Assembly (NCBI GenBank): GCA_039942715.1
Contig: JBDVBY010000001.1
Span: 434,001 to 498,000 of the forward strand
Source: JABDJX01 sp039942715
Lineage (GTDB): Bacteria; Pseudomonadota; Alphaproteobacteria; Rhodobacterales; Rhodobacteraceae
Direction of reading: 5' to 3'
Length of the DNA stretch: 64,000 nucleotides
How positions within the stretch are numbered: the first letter of the stretch is position 1; the number at the start of each line of letters is the position of its first letter. Shown here one piece after another: positions 32,379-41,934 of this stretch. Position numbers and translations under genes: made by a program. Below the pieces are notes generated by a model. It saw nothing but the letters and a program-made list of their open reading frames with translations, had not been told where the DNA came from and did not search any database.

Positions 32379-33593
32379 ATGACAACAGACATGGATGACA
32401 GACTAGCCAGACGGAATGTGGGGTTTCTGGTCGCCGCCCAAAGCACTTTGGGCGCGCAAATGCCGATGGTGTTTATTGTCGCGGGATTGGCCGGCCAAGC
32501 GCTTTCCCCCAATCCCTGTCTCGCCACGCTGCCAATCTCACTGATCGTGCTTGGATCAATGCTCACCGCGACGCCGATCTCGGCAACCATGCAACGCTTT
32601 GGCCGCCGCACTGGCTTTTTCATTGGTGCTCTTGGTGGGGCCATCGGGGCTGCTCTTTGTGCATGGGCTTTGCTGGTCACCAGCTTTCCGATCTTCCTGT
32701 TAGGATCGCTCTTTACCGGTATTTACATGTCCGCAGGCGGGTTTTACCGCTTTGCCGCGGCTGACACTGCGTCCGAGACCTTCCGTCCCAAAGCGATCAG
32801 CTATGTAATGGCGGGCGGGCTGGGTGCTGCGATCATCGGTCCGCAACTGGTCAAAGCCACGGCGGATGCGATGGTGGTGCCCTTCCTTGGTACATACCTT
32901 GCAATCATTGCGCTAAACCTGTTCGGCTCGGTTGTCTTTTTGGGCCTGCGTATTCCAAAGCCCCCTGCGCCGACGCCGGAAAACTCAGGCGGACGTTCGC
33001 GGCGCGAATTGTTACGCGATCCACGCGTTGTCGTGGCGATCATCTGTGCGATGGTATCCTACGCGCTGATGAATTTAGTCATGACCTCGACCCCGCTAGC
33101 AGTGATTGGCTGTGGCTTTACCAAGGACAACGCCGCTGACATCGTGTCGGGCCACGTTTTAGCAATGTTCATTCCGTCATTCTTCACCGGCCATCTCATT
33201 GCACGCTTTGGCGCAGAAAAGATCGTCGCCCTTGGATTGGTTATCCTAGGTGCGGCAGGCGTTGTCGCTCTCGCAGGGATCGAGCTGTCGAACTTCTTCA
33301 TCGCTTTGATCCTGCTCGGTATCGGCTGGAACTTTGGCTTTATCGGTGCGACCGCGATGCTGGCGGGAACGCACAAACCCGAAGAACGTGGCCGTGCTCA
33401 AGGGCTCAACGACATGGTGGTATTTGGGTTCGTGACGATGGCTTCGCTCGCCTCAGGCGGCCTGATGAATTGCTCGGGCGGTTCTCCGGTCGAGGGCTGG
33501 GCCGCGGTGAATTACGCGATGGTGCCGTTTTTGGCGCTGGCTGGTGGTGCGCTGATCTGGCTGGCGCTCAACAACCGCAAGGCGGCGACCTAA
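32379..33593 (+). CDS. MFS transporter
   Basis: Polytopic membrane protein of about 404 residues with 12 helices. It has an MFS motif-A-like segment at MQRFGRRTGFFIGALGGAIG and a cytoplasmic loop RIPKPPAPTPENSGGRSRRE between the two six-helix halves. GHLIARFGAEKIVALGLVIL is the corresponding loop in the second half. The substrate is unknown. The start is taken at ATG 32379; ATG 32391 is nearly equivalent, and the frame opens at 32346. It is convergent with the Lrp-type regulator gene, overlapping by 4 bases. Confidence 0.87.
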   Translation: MTTDMDDRLARRNVGFLVAAQSTLGAQMPMVFIVAGLAGQALSPNPCLATLPISLIVLGSMLTATPISATMQRFGRRTGFFIGALGGAIGAALCAWALLVTSFPIFLLGSLFTGIYMSAGGFYRFAAADTASETFRPKAISYVMAGGLGAAIIGPQLVKATADAMVVPFLGTYLAIIALNLFGSVVFLGLRIPKPPAPTPENSGGRSRRELLRDPRVVVAIICAMVSYALMNLVMTSTPLAVIGCGFTKDNAADIVSGHVLAMFIPSFFTGHLIARFGAEKIVALGLVILGAAGVVALAGIELSNFFIALILLGIGWNFGFIGATAMLAGTHKPEERGRAQGLNDMVVFGFVTMASLASGGLMNCSGGSPVEGWAAVNYAMVPFLALAGGALIWLALNNRKAAT

Positions 33594-34057
33594 AGCGGTA
33601 GCGCCGTCGTTTCTTTGATCTCTTCCATTACGAAAGACGCCGAGACGTCCGACAACGCAACTTTGCGAATGAGCCGTTGATAAAGCGCATCATAGGCCGC
33701 CATATCCGCCACCCGCGCACGCAGCATGTAATCCAGATCTCCGCTCATGCGGTACACGCCTTGGATTTCCGACATGGAAGCGGTGGCTTTGGCGAAACCC
33801 TCTAACCATTTCGGGTCATGACTGTTGGTGCGGATCATCATCACCACACTAAGCCCCACACCCAGCTTTTCAGCATCCAAAAGCGCCACACGCCCTTTGA
33901 TCACACCCACCTCGTCAAGCGCCTTGATGCGCCGCCAAATGGCATTGCGCGACAAACCAACCCGTTCGGCCAGTCCTTCAAGGTTTTGCGCCACATCGCG
34001 TTGCAGTTCACTCAGGATACGTCGATCTATATCATCAAATGTTACCATAGATTGCAT
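33590..34057 (-). CDS. Lrp/AsnC-family transcriptional regulator
   Basis: Feast/famine regulator of about 155 residues. The N-terminal HTH (DDIDRRILSELQRDVAQNLE, then LAERVGLSRNAIWRRIKAL) is followed by the linker VIKGRVALLDAEKLGVGL and the RAM/AsnC effector domain (about residues 70-148), which binds amino acids and mediates oligomer formation. Starts at ATG 34057 and ATG 34048 are both possible; neither has a good Shine-Dalgarno. The target is unclear: the divergent DUF6356 gene is 100 bases away and the convergent MFS gene overlaps its 3' end. Confidence 0.92.
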   Translation of the reverse strand: MQSMVTFDDIDRRILSELQRDVAQNLEGLAERVGLSRNAIWRRIKALDEVGVIKGRVALLDAEKLGVGLSVVMMIRTNSHDPKWLEGFAKATASMSEIQGVYRMSGDLDYMLRARVADMAAYDALYQRLIRKVALSDVSASFVMEEIKETTALPL

Positions 34058-34159
34058 TTTATGTGATACTTTCCCAATAATCTCAAGTTTAAAGCAAAGA
34101 ACGGGACAATTTCTCAACACACCTGAGATAGTGTGCTTCCAACAACCGGAGCACCATCA

Positions 34160-34366
34160 ATGATCACACAAATTTTCCTTAATCATCCCGCTAGCGTCGA
34201 TGAAACCTATGGCCAGCACGCGCGTTTTGCCGGAGGCTTTGCGCTCAAGCTTTTCGTTGCAGCGGGAGCCGCCGCTGTACACGCCGTGATCCCCTGCTTG
34301 TTTGAGAAGACAGCAAGCCGGATGGTTAGCGACCTTTATGACCGGACACACGACCGGAGCTCGTAA
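34160..34366 (+). CDS. DUF6356 family small membrane protein
   Basis: A 68-residue protein starting MITQIFLNHPASVDETYGQH, with a central hydrophobic segment (FALKLFVAAGAAAVHAVIPC) and a polar tail KTASRMVSDLYDR. This pattern (HP-SV-E-YG-H, then a membrane segment ending HA-VP-LF) is what I recall for DUF6356, common in alphaproteobacteria and of unknown function. GGAG lies 10 bases before ATG 34160. It is 4 bases from the start of the amidotransferase gene, so the two are probably co-translated. Confidence 0.75.
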   Translation: MITQIFLNHPASVDETYGQHARFAGGFALKLFVAAGAAAVHAVIPCLFEKTASRMVSDLYDRTHDRSS

Positions 34367-34370
34367 AAAA

Positions 34371-35156
34371 ATGTGCCGCTGGAGCGCTTGGATCGGTGAC
34401 CCCATTTTCCTAAAGACCCTTATCTATGATCCTGAGCACTCGCTCGTGGATCAAAGCCAAGCAGCAGAAGAATGCAAAGCGGCGATAAACGCCGATGGGT
34501 TTGGCGTTGCCTGGTATGATGCATTGCCAGAACCAGGGCTGTACCGCGACGTATTTCCCGCGTGGTCCGATCCCAACTTAAGGTCGATAACTGAGCAGAT
34601 CAGCGCAAGGATCTTTCTTGCGCATGTGCGCGCATCAACCGGCACCGCGACGTCTCGCAACAACTGTCATCCGTTTAGGGCCGGCAAATGGGCGTTCATG
34701 CACAATGGACAAGTGGGAGGATTTGAAGGTTTTCGCCGAGAAGCTGATATGGCCATTCCGGCCAAGCTCTATCCTCATCGCTTGGGAGCAACCGACAGCG
34801 AAGTGCTTTTCCTTCTGGCCCTTGCCGAAAACTTGGCGGCCGATCCCAACCGTGCGGTGGCACGCGCGACTGAGCGTCTTGAAGAGAATTCCAGACGGCA
34901 GGGATGTGGACCACATATGCGGATGAGCGCCGCTTTTTCAGATGGGACCAGTCTTTATGCGGTGCGCTATGCCTCCGATAACAAAGCACCATCGCTATAT
35001 TATCGGCAATCCGAGGCGGGTTTCGCTGTTGTATCTGAACCATATGATGCCGAGTCCGGATGGACCAAAGTGGCACAGGGACAGTTTTGCAGGTTCACAA
35101 AAACAAGCGTAACGCTGGAGCCGTTTGAATTGCCTAGCCTTGTTTGCGCGCCTTAA
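34371..35156 (+). CDS. class II glutamine amidotransferase (YafJ/GATase_7 type)
   Basis: N-terminal-nucleophile glutamine amidotransferase of 261 residues. The start ATG 34371 is confirmed by the following TGC: Cys2 (MCRWSAWIGDP) becomes the catalytic N-terminal cysteine after methionine removal. Other family marks are NADGFGVAWYD, FLAHVRASTG with the glutamine-binding arginine, RNNCHPFRAGKWAFMHNGQV and GATDSEVLF. It has no synthase domain; the acceptor of the ammonia is unknown, and YafJ-like proteins have been linked to gamma-glutamyl chemistry in some species. It overlaps the convergent mfd gene by 23 bases. Confidence 0.9.
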   Translation: MCRWSAWIGDPIFLKTLIYDPEHSLVDQSQAAEECKAAINADGFGVAWYDALPEPGLYRDVFPAWSDPNLRSITEQISARIFLAHVRASTGTATSRNNCHPFRAGKWAFMHNGQVGGFEGFRREADMAIPAKLYPHRLGATDSEVLFLLALAENLAADPNRAVARATERLEENSRRQGCGPHMRMSAAFSDGTSLYAVRYASDNKAPSLYYRQSEAGFAVVSEPYDAESGWTKVAQGQFCRFTKTSVTLEPFELPSLVCAP

Positions 35157-38100
35157 CAGCCAAGTCCCGCGCTACAGCAAACGCGCCCTGAATGCGGTCT
35201 TTCGTTTTGGCCCAATCGCGGCGCACGACGATTTTGTTGTCTTTGACCTTGGCCAACCCGCGTTGGTCTTCGATGAAGGACACCAGCCCTTCGGGATTAG
35301 TATATTTGTCGCGGTGGAATTGGATCGTGGCCCCCTTTGGCCCGGTGTCGAGCCGCGCAATTCCGGCCTTTTTGCATTCACCTTTGATTCGCACAACCAA
35401 CAGCAAGGTATTGACCTCGCGTGGTAATTTTCCAAAGCGATCAATCAGTTCGGCGGCAAAACCTTCCAACTCAACCTTCGAAGACAGGCCCGAAAGACGT
35501 CTATAAAGTCCAAGGCGCACATCCAGATCGGGCACATATGTTTCCGGGATCAGAACCGGCACGCCGAGATTGATCTGCGGTGCCCATTGCTCGTCAGCGT
35601 CACTTAGGCCTTCCATCTCGCCAGCTTTGATCTTGGCGATCGCCTCTTCCAGCATGGCTTGATAAAGCTCGTAACCCACTTCGCGAATGTGGCCCGATTG
35701 CTCGTCTCCAAGCAGGTTGCCCGCGCCGCGAATGTCGAGGTCTTGGGAAGCAAGCGTGAACCCTGCCCCCAAACTGTCGAGCGAACCCAAGACACGCAGT
35801 CGTTTCTCGGCCTGAGGCGTCAATTTCTGGCGTGGTTTGGTTGTCAGGTATGCATAGGCGCGCGCTTTAGAGCGACCCACCCGCCCACGGATCTGATAAA
35901 GCTGGGCAAGGCCAAACATATCCGCGCGGTGCACAATCATCGTGTTGGCCGATGGGATATCAAGACCGCTTTCCACAATCGTGGTCGCAAGCAACACATC
36001 GTATTTGCCGTCATAAAAGGCATTCATCCGATCATCCAACTCGCCCGCGGCCATCTGACCGTTGGCCACGACGTAACTGACTTCGGGCACTTGGGCTTTG
36101 AGCCAATCTTCCATCTCAGGCAGGTCAGAAATGCGTGGCACAACGAAAAAGCTCTGCCCACCGCGGTAGTGTTCGCGCAGTAGAGCCTCGCGCAGAGTGA
36201 CCGTATCAAACTCACTGACGTAGGTACGGATCGCCAGACGATCGACAGGCGGCGTGCCGATGATTGACAGATCGCGCACGCCAGTGAGGCTGAGTTGCAA
36301 GGTGCGCGGGATCGGCGTGGCGGTGAGCGTCAGGACGTGAATGTCAGAGCGCATCTGCTTTAAACGCTCTTTGTGAGTGACGCCAAAGTGCTGTTCTTCG
36401 TCGACAATCAACAGGCCAAGGCTTTGAAACCGCACTGCTTTTGCAAGCACAGCGTGGGTGCCGATCACGATATCCACTGTGCCGCGCGCCAGCCCTTCGC
36501 GGGTGTCGTTGGCGTCTTTGGCCGAAACAAAGCGCGACAGTTGTCGCACCTCCACAGGAAAACCACGAAACCGTTCTTTGAAACCGGCCGCGTGCTGACG
36601 CGCGAGCAGCGTGGTTGGCGCGATCACGGCGACCTGTTTGCCCGACATGGCGGCGACGAAAGCGGCACGCATCGCCACTTCGGTTTTGCCAAAGCCAACG
36701 TCGCCGCAGACAAGACGATCCATTGGCGTGCCAGAGGCCAGATCGTCCAGCGTGTCATTGATTGCGCGCAGCTGATCGTCAGTTTCCTGATACGGAAACC
36801 GCGCCGAAAAGGCGTCCCACATCCCATCGGGTGGCGTGAGGATCGCGCCTTTGCGCAATTGGCGTTCGGCGGCGATGCGGATAAGGCGGTCCGCGATCAG
36901 GCGAATGCGCTCTTTCAGCTTGGCCTTCTTGCTCTGCCACGCGCCGCCGCCAAGTCGATCTAGCAGCCCTTCTTCATGGCCATAGCGCGACAGCAATTCG
37001 ATGTTTTCCACCGGCAGAAACAGCCGATCACCGCCCGCATATTCCAGATGGATACACTCGTGCGGCGCACCAAGCGCCTCGACCACCTCAAGCCCCATAT
37101 AACGGCCAACACCGTGATCAACGTGCACAATCAAATCGTTCGGGGACAGCGTTTGGGTCTCGGTCAGGAAGTTATCGGCGCGGCGCTTTTTCTTGGTCTG
37201 GCGGATCAGGCGGTCGCCCAAAACATCTTGCTCGGAAATAACCGTCAGACCGTCGCGGCCCTCAAAGCCGTGCTCAAGCGCCCAGACCGACAGGAACAAC
37301 CCACCTTTGCCCTCGGGCACATCCCGGAAGTCCCTGATTTCCGTGGCGCCCGCCACATCCTCGTCGTCGAGCAAGCCTTTGAGACGTTCGCGCGCGCCTT
37401 CTGAATAAGAGGCGATCAGCACATGTCCATCGCGCCTCTTGGCTTTAATATGGTCCGCCAAGGCTCCGAAAAGGCTCACTGATTCTTGCTGTCGCTCAGG
37501 GGCAAAGTCACGCCCAACGCGCGCCTCGGCATCAAGCGCGCCTGGACCCGTAGGTTGCGGCAGCACCGAAAACTGCACCATGCGCGCCTTGGCCGAGGCC
37601 GTTTTCCATGCCTCGTCATCAAGATAAAACTGCCCCGGAGGCGCGGGTTTATAGACACTGTCCATGCGCCCCTTGGCCATCATCGCTTCGCGGCGCGCAT
37701 CGTACTGATCGTCAATCGACTCCCAACGCGACAAGCGCATCGCTTCGTTTTGATCGTCCAAAAGCCAGCTTGCGTCCGGCAGGTAATCAAACAGCGTCTC
37801 GAGCTTTTCGTGGAAGAACGGCAACCAATGTTCAATGCCTGAATGCTTGCGCCCTGCACTCACCGCCTCGTAAAGCGGATCATCCGTGCCCGCTGCGCCA
37901 AATTCCAAGCGATAGTTCTGGCGGAACCGCGTGATCGCCGCATCGTCCAGAATAATCTCGCTGACCGGAGCCAAATCGACGACCTCAAGTTTTTCCGTCG
38001 TGCGCTGTGTAGCAGGATCAAAGCGACGCGCGCCATCGAGCACATCGCCGAAAAAATCCAAGCGCACCGGGCCACCATCGCCGGGTGGGAAAATGTCGAT

Positions 38101-38580
38101 GATACCGCCGCGAATGGCGTAGTCGCCGGGTTCTGCTACCGTTGGCGCTTGGACAAATCCCATGCGCACCAAAAACGCGCGCAACGCAGCTTCGTCCACA
38201 CGATCTCCGACGGTTGCTGAAAAGGCCGCTTCGCGCAAAACCTCGCGCGCCGGCACGCGTTGTGTGACCGCGTTCAATGTCGTGAGGATCACAAAACGTT
38301 TGGGCAAACCACCATGCACCACAGCCGCCAGCATCGACATACGCGCAGCGGATATATCTGCGTTGGGCGATATACGATCATAGGGCAAACAGTCCCAGCC
38401 GGGGAACGAGATCACCGGCAAATCGGGTGCAAAGAACGCCAAAGCCTCACGCATCGCCAGCATGCGTTTGTCGTCGCGCGCCACATGCACTGCACATATG
38501 CCGTTTTTTTCCAGCTCGGACAAAACAAGCGTGGCATCAAACCCTTCGGGTGCGCCGCTTAATGTAACTTTGGTTCCCAT
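35134..38580 (-). CDS. mfd: transcription-repair coupling factor
   Basis: DNA translocase (1148 residues) that removes stalled RNA polymerase and recruits UvrA. Order of domains: an UvrB-like N-terminus (about 1-330), the RNA polymerase-interacting CarD-like domain (PNDLIVHVDHGVGRYMGLEV, about 485-505), a superfamily 2 helicase motor with Walker A GDVGFGKTEVAMRAAFVAAM and the DEEQ box in IVDEEQHFGVTHKE, motif VI in QIRGRVGRSKARAYAY, and the TRCF C-terminal domain. The length is that of full Mfd. It is transcribed from near 38580, with the conserved membrane-protein gene 58 bases upstream on the same strand. Confidence 0.98.
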   Translation of the reverse strand: MGTKVTLSGAPEGFDATLVLSELEKNGICAVHVARDDKRMLAMREALAFFAPDLPVISFPGWDCLPYDRISPNADISAARMSMLAAVVHGGLPKRFVILTTLNAVTQRVPAREVLREAAFSATVGDRVDEAALRAFLVRMGFVQAPTVAEPGDYAIRGGIIDIFPPGDGGPVRLDFFGDVLDGARRFDPATQRTTEKLEVVDLAPVSEIILDDAAITRFRQNYRLEFGAAGTDDPLYEAVSAGRKHSGIEHWLPFFHEKLETLFDYLPDASWLLDDQNEAMRLSRWESIDDQYDARREAMMAKGRMDSVYKPAPPGQFYLDDEAWKTASAKARMVQFSVLPQPTGPGALDAEARVGRDFAPERQQESVSLFGALADHIKAKRRDGHVLIASYSEGARERLKGLLDDEDVAGATEIRDFRDVPEGKGGLFLSVWALEHGFEGRDGLTVISEQDVLGDRLIRQTKKKRRADNFLTETQTLSPNDLIVHVDHGVGRYMGLEVVEALGAPHECIHLEYAGGDRLFLPVENIELLSRYGHEEGLLDRLGGGAWQSKKAKLKERIRLIADRLIRIAAERQLRKGAILTPPDGMWDAFSARFPYQETDDQLRAINDTLDDLASGTPMDRLVCGDVGFGKTEVAMRAAFVAAMSGKQVAVIAPTTLLARQHAAGFKERFRGFPVEVRQLSRFVSAKDANDTREGLARGTVDIVIGTHAVLAKAVRFQSLGLLIVDEEQHFGVTHKERLKQMRSDIHVLTLTATPIPRTLQLSLTGVRDLSIIGTPPVDRLAIRTYVSEFDTVTLREALLREHYRGGQSFFVVPRISDLPEMEDWLKAQVPEVSYVVANGQMAAGELDDRMNAFYDGKYDVLLATTIVESGLDIPSANTMIVHRADMFGLAQLYQIRGRVGRSKARAYAYLTTKPRQKLTPQAEKRLRVLGSLDSLGAGFTLASQDLDIRGAGNLLGDEQSGHIREVGYELYQAMLEEAIAKIKAGEMEGLSDADEQWAPQINLGVPVLIPETYVPDLDVRLGLYRRLSGLSSKVELEGFAAELIDRFGKLPREVNTLLLVVRIKGECKKAGIARLDTGPKGATIQFHRDKYTNPEGLVSFIEDQRGLAKVKDNKIVVRRDWAKTKDRIQGAFAVARDLAVKARKQG

Positions 38581-38638
38581 ATGCGCCGAGGTAAACGCTC
38601 TCGCGCTGCTGTCAACGCGTCACAGCCAAATTGAGCGC

Positions 38639-39172
38639 TTAAAAACCGCCAAACGGACCAGTGTAGAGGTTTTTGTACATGCCAAACATCGCAGTGACGA
38701 AGATCGCGATCACACCCAGGAACTGGGTGGCAAAGCGGTGGCGCAGCAAAACGCGGATCAGGTCATCGCCCAGCGAGTTTTTGTCCCGAATTTTGCGCGC
38801 TGTGCGCACCGACAGCGCTCCCAAAATCGCCATTGGCATCGCTAACAAGAACACGGCCTGGGCGAATTCAACCTGATAAAAGAACGCCGTAATCCCCAAA
38901 GCTGTTAGGAACATGCCGCCAAAGAGGCCGATCCATGCTCCGGACACATCCGCGATGTAAAGGATGCGGTTGATGTTGATTTGTGTGAGTTCTTCCAGAT
39001 CGGTGACGGAATTTTCTGCCGAATTGCGCCGCGCGCGCAAAATCGAGTCATATGGCACACCTAGCACCCAATGACTGACCGAAGACCACAGAACCGCCAA
39101 AACGATCCAATACCACAGGTTTGAGAAGGACCGCATGTCGATCACTTCAAAAACAGTCGAATACCAATCCAA
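38639..39172 (-). CDS. conserved membrane protein of Rhodobacterales next to mfd
   Basis: Inner-membrane protein of about 177 residues with four hydrophobic segments (LWYWIVLAVLWSSVSHWVLG, SGAWIGLFGGMFLTALGITA, AVFLLAMPMAILGAL and FLGVIAIFVTAMFGMYKNLY). A cytoplasmic loop in the first half is charged. I favour a TTG start at 39172 (leader residues LDWYSTVFEVID), since I recall homologues beginning MDWY and GGGG lies upstream; ATG 39136 (MRSFSNLWYW) is the alternative. Homologues have been annotated as component of SufBCD complex, an association I cannot support from this sequence. Its function is unknown. Confidence 0.75.
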   Translation of the reverse strand: MDWYSTVFEVIDMRSFSNLWYWIVLAVLWSSVSHWVLGVPYDSILRARRNSAENSVTDLEELTQININRILYIADVSGAWIGLFGGMFLTALGITAFFYQVEFAQAVFLLAMPMAILGALSVRTARKIRDKNSLGDDLIRVLLRHRFATQFLGVIAIFVTAMFGMYKNLYTGPFGGF

Positions 39173-39289
39173 ATGAAACCCCAAACGTCAAAACTGCGCT
39201 GCACCCTAGAAAAACTGCCGGGACTTGACCACCCCGGCCAGCAAAGCTAGCCCAGATGGTGTCAAACGCGTGCACAAAGGCTTCACTTC

Positions 39290-40282
39290 ATGACAACAGG
39301 TCCATTTCCGTCAACACGGATGCGCCGCACAAAGCGCACCGATGCGCTGCGTCGATTGGTGCGTGAAAACACGCTGTCTGTCGATGATCTGATCTGGCCA
39401 ATCTTTTTACGCGATGGAGACGATGACGAAACGTCAATTGCGTCGATGCCCGACGTCTCTCGTTTGACCGTGGATCGCGCGGTTTTGGCCGCCAAAGAAG
39501 CCGCCGCCTTGGGTATCCCGGTCGTCTGCCTGTTTCCATACATCGACACGTCGTTCAAAACTGAAGGCTGTGAAGAAGCTTGGAACCCTGACAACCTGTC
39601 AAACCGTGCCACGCGTGCCATCAAAGACGCGGTGCCGGATATCGCCGTGATGACCGACGTGGCGCTCGACCCTTACAACGTTAATGGTCACGACGGCATC
39701 GTGCGCGATGGGATCATTGTGAACGACGAATCTGTCGAGGCTTTGGTCAAAATGGCCGTTGCCCAAGCTGGGGCTGGCGCCGATATTCTTGGCCCCTCTG
39801 ATATGATGGACGGCCGCATCGGTGCAATGCGCGGTGGCTTGGAAACGGCAGGCCATCAGGACACCTTGATCCTGTCTTATGCTGCAAAATATGCTTCGGC
39901 GTTTTATGGCCCCTTTCGCGATGCAGTTGGCGCTTCTGGCCTGCTAAAGGGCGACAAGAAGACCTATCAGATGGATCCGGGCAACTCGGATGAGGCGTTG
40001 CGGCTGGTCGAACGCGATCTGTTGGAAGGTGCAGACATGGTAATGGTCAAGCCCGGCATGCCGTATTTGGATATCTGCCGCCGAGTGTCCGAGCGGTTTG
40101 AAGCCCCGCTCTATGCGTATCAAGTCTCGGGTGAGTACGCGATGATTTCAGGCGCTGCCGAGCGTGGTTGGATCGACGGAGAAAAGGCGATGCTTGAAAG
40201 CCTGATGGCCTTTAAACGCGCGGGATGTGATGGAATTTTGACCTATTTCGCGCCCGCTGTGGCCAAGCTGTTGCAACGTTGA
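39290..40282 (+). CDS. hemB: delta-aminolevulinic acid dehydratase (porphobilinogen synthase)
   Basis: Condenses two molecules of 5-aminolevulinate to porphobilinogen in haem and bacteriochlorophyll synthesis. The active-site lysine segment is MVMVKPGMPYLDICRR, and YQMDPGNSDEALRLVERDL is another family block. The metal loop reads DVALDPYNVNGHDGIV: the cysteines of zinc-type enzymes are replaced by aspartate/alanine, which is the magnesium-type arrangement seen in alphaproteobacteria. The length of 330 residues is normal. It is followed by the aldose epimerase gene in a TGATG overlap. Confidence 0.98.
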   Translation: MTTGPFPSTRMRRTKRTDALRRLVRENTLSVDDLIWPIFLRDGDDDETSIASMPDVSRLTVDRAVLAAKEAAALGIPVVCLFPYIDTSFKTEGCEEAWNPDNLSNRATRAIKDAVPDIAVMTDVALDPYNVNGHDGIVRDGIIVNDESVEALVKMAVAQAGAGADILGPSDMMDGRIGAMRGGLETAGHQDTLILSYAAKYASAFYGPFRDAVGASGLLKGDKKTYQMDPGNSDEALRLVERDLLEGADMVMVKPGMPYLDICRRVSERFEAPLYAYQVSGEYAMISGAAERGWIDGEKAMLESLMAFKRAGCDGILTYFAPAVAKLLQR

Positions 40283-41157
40283 TGGACATCCGCAAGATAG
40301 GGAGCGACCAGCTACAGGTCGAGATCAGCCCACTGGGCGCACGACTGAATGCGGTTACTTATGATGGCATTGCTGGATTGCTTGACGGGCCTAAAACCCG
40401 CGAAGACGCGCTTGGGGACAAGAAGTTCAACGGCCCCATTTGTGGACCTGTCGCCAATCGGATTGACGGCGGTTTGGCCTCCATCGATGGGCAAGAGTAT
40501 AGCTTTGAGCGCAACGAAGGCGGGATCACGACGCTTCACTCTGGCACTAGCGGCGTTCACGCCAAAGATTGGAGCGTTGAGGCGCACGACAATAGCTTTG
40601 TTGCGCTAAGTCTTGCCTTGCGCGATGGCGAGGGCGGCTTTCCCGGCAACCGCGTTTTGACAGCCAAGTTCGAAGTGATCGAAAACACTCTGCGCGTCGG
40701 CTTTGAGGCTGAAACCGATGCGCCGACGTGGATGAACCTGGCGCTGCACCCCTATTGGACGCTGGCACGCGCAGGCCGCGAGGGCCAAAAAATGCAGGTG
40801 TTTTCCGACCGCTATTTGCCACTGACTCCAGAAAAGATCCCGACAGGCGAAATTGCTGACGTTGCAGGCACGTATTTCGATCTGCGCGAAATGGCTGTTC
40901 CGTCGACGAAGATCGACAGCAACTTTTGCCGCGAGCCAGTATTCGGGCCAGCCGCAGTGGTCGAGACCGACGATCTGCGCATGGAGGTCGAAACCGACGC
41001 GCCGGGCTTGCAGGTTTTCACGCAAAAAGCCCAAGGCATCGCGATTGAGCCGCAACACTGGCCTGACGCAATGCACCACGATCATTTCCCAAGTATTCGC
41101 CTTGATCCCGGTGCACGCTACACCCAGAATTCGAGCTATCGCTTCACCCGCCTCTAG
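40282..41157 (+). CDS. aldose 1-epimerase family protein
   Basis: Mutarotase-fold protein of 291 residues. ISPLGARLNAVTYDGI is the typical N-terminal strand region, NRIDGGLASIDGQEY and TTLHSGTSGVHAKDW hold one catalytic-histidine region, MNLALHPYWTL the second, and GIAIEPQHWPDAMHHDHFPS contains the catalytic glutamate pattern EPQ-W-DA. This last segment is typical of galactose-mutarotase-like enzymes, so activity on a free sugar is likely. It starts at ATG 40282 inside the hemB stop codon and precedes hisF by 15 bases. The link to haem and histidine synthesis is probably only positional. Confidence 0.9.
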   Translation: MDIRKIGSDQLQVEISPLGARLNAVTYDGIAGLLDGPKTREDALGDKKFNGPICGPVANRIDGGLASIDGQEYSFERNEGGITTLHSGTSGVHAKDWSVEAHDNSFVALSLALRDGEGGFPGNRVLTAKFEVIENTLRVGFEAETDAPTWMNLALHPYWTLARAGREGQKMQVFSDRYLPLTPEKIPTGEIADVAGTYFDLREMAVPSTKIDSNFCREPVFGPAAVVETDDLRMEVETDAPGLQVFTQKAQGIAIEPQHWPDAMHHDHFPSIRLDPGARYTQNSSYRFTRL

Positions 41158-41172
41158 GCTAAGACGCACCTC

Positions 41173-41934
41173 ATGTTAAAAACCCGCATCATTCCCTGTT
41201 TGGACGTGGCCGATGGCCGTGTGGTCAAAGGAGTGAACTTTGTGGATTTGATCGACGCTGGCGATCCGGTCGAAGCCGCAATTGCCTATGATGCGGCTGG
41301 TGCGGACGAGCTTTGTTTTCTCGACATCAAAGCCACGCACGAAAACCGCGGGACGATGTTTGACCTCGCGCGCCGCACAGCAGAGCATTGCTTTATGCCG
41401 CTTACCATAGGTGGCGGGGTGCGCACGCCTGAAGATGTGCGCGCGTTGCTGCTTGCCGGAGCCGACAAGGTTTCGTTCAATTCCGCTGCTGTGGCTGACC
41501 CTGATGTGGTGGCGCGTGCGGCGGATAAATTCGGCTCGCAATGCATAGTCGTGGCGATTGACGCAAAGACGGTCAGCCCCGGTAAGTGGGAGATTTTCAC
41601 CCATGGAGGGCGGCGTGAGACAGGCATTGATGCGGTTGAGTTTGCGTTGACGGTTGCGGCCAAAGGGGCGGGAGAGATCCTGCTGACTTCGATGGATCGC
41701 GACGGCACACGCGCTGGCTTTAACCTGCCGCTGACGCGCGCGATTTCCGATGCAGTGCGCATCCCGGTCATTGCATCGGGCGGTGTTGGCACGCTGGATC
41801 ATCTGGTCGAAGGTGTGACCAAAGGGGGGGCCAGCGCTGTTCTGGCGGCCTCGATCTTTCACTTTGGTGATTTCACAATTGGACAGGCGAAAAAACACAT
41901 GGCCGCTGCTGGCATTCCGATGAGGCTTTCATGA
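41173..41934 (+). CDS. hisF: imidazole glycerol phosphate synthase cyclase subunit
   Basis: TIM-barrel subunit that joins with HisH to make imidazole glycerol phosphate and AICAR in histidine biosynthesis. The N-terminal RIIPCLDVADGRVVKGVNF carries the first catalytic aspartate, and EILLTSMDRDGTRAGFN the second. PLTIGGGVRTPEDVRALLLA and PVIASGGVGTLDHLVEGV are the two phosphate-binding halves. The length of 253 residues is standard. It overlaps hisE downstream by 4 bases (ATGA). HisH and HisA are not in the window. Confidence 0.98.
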   Translation: MLKTRIIPCLDVADGRVVKGVNFVDLIDAGDPVEAAIAYDAAGADELCFLDIKATHENRGTMFDLARRTAEHCFMPLTIGGGVRTPEDVRALLLAGADKVSFNSAAVADPDVVARAADKFGSQCIVVAIDAKTVSPGKWEIFTHGGRRETGIDAVEFALTVAAKGAGEILLTSMDRDGTRAGFNLPLTRAISDAVRIPVIASGGVGTLDHLVEGVTKGGASAVLAASIFHFGDFTIGQAKKHMAAAGIPMRLS

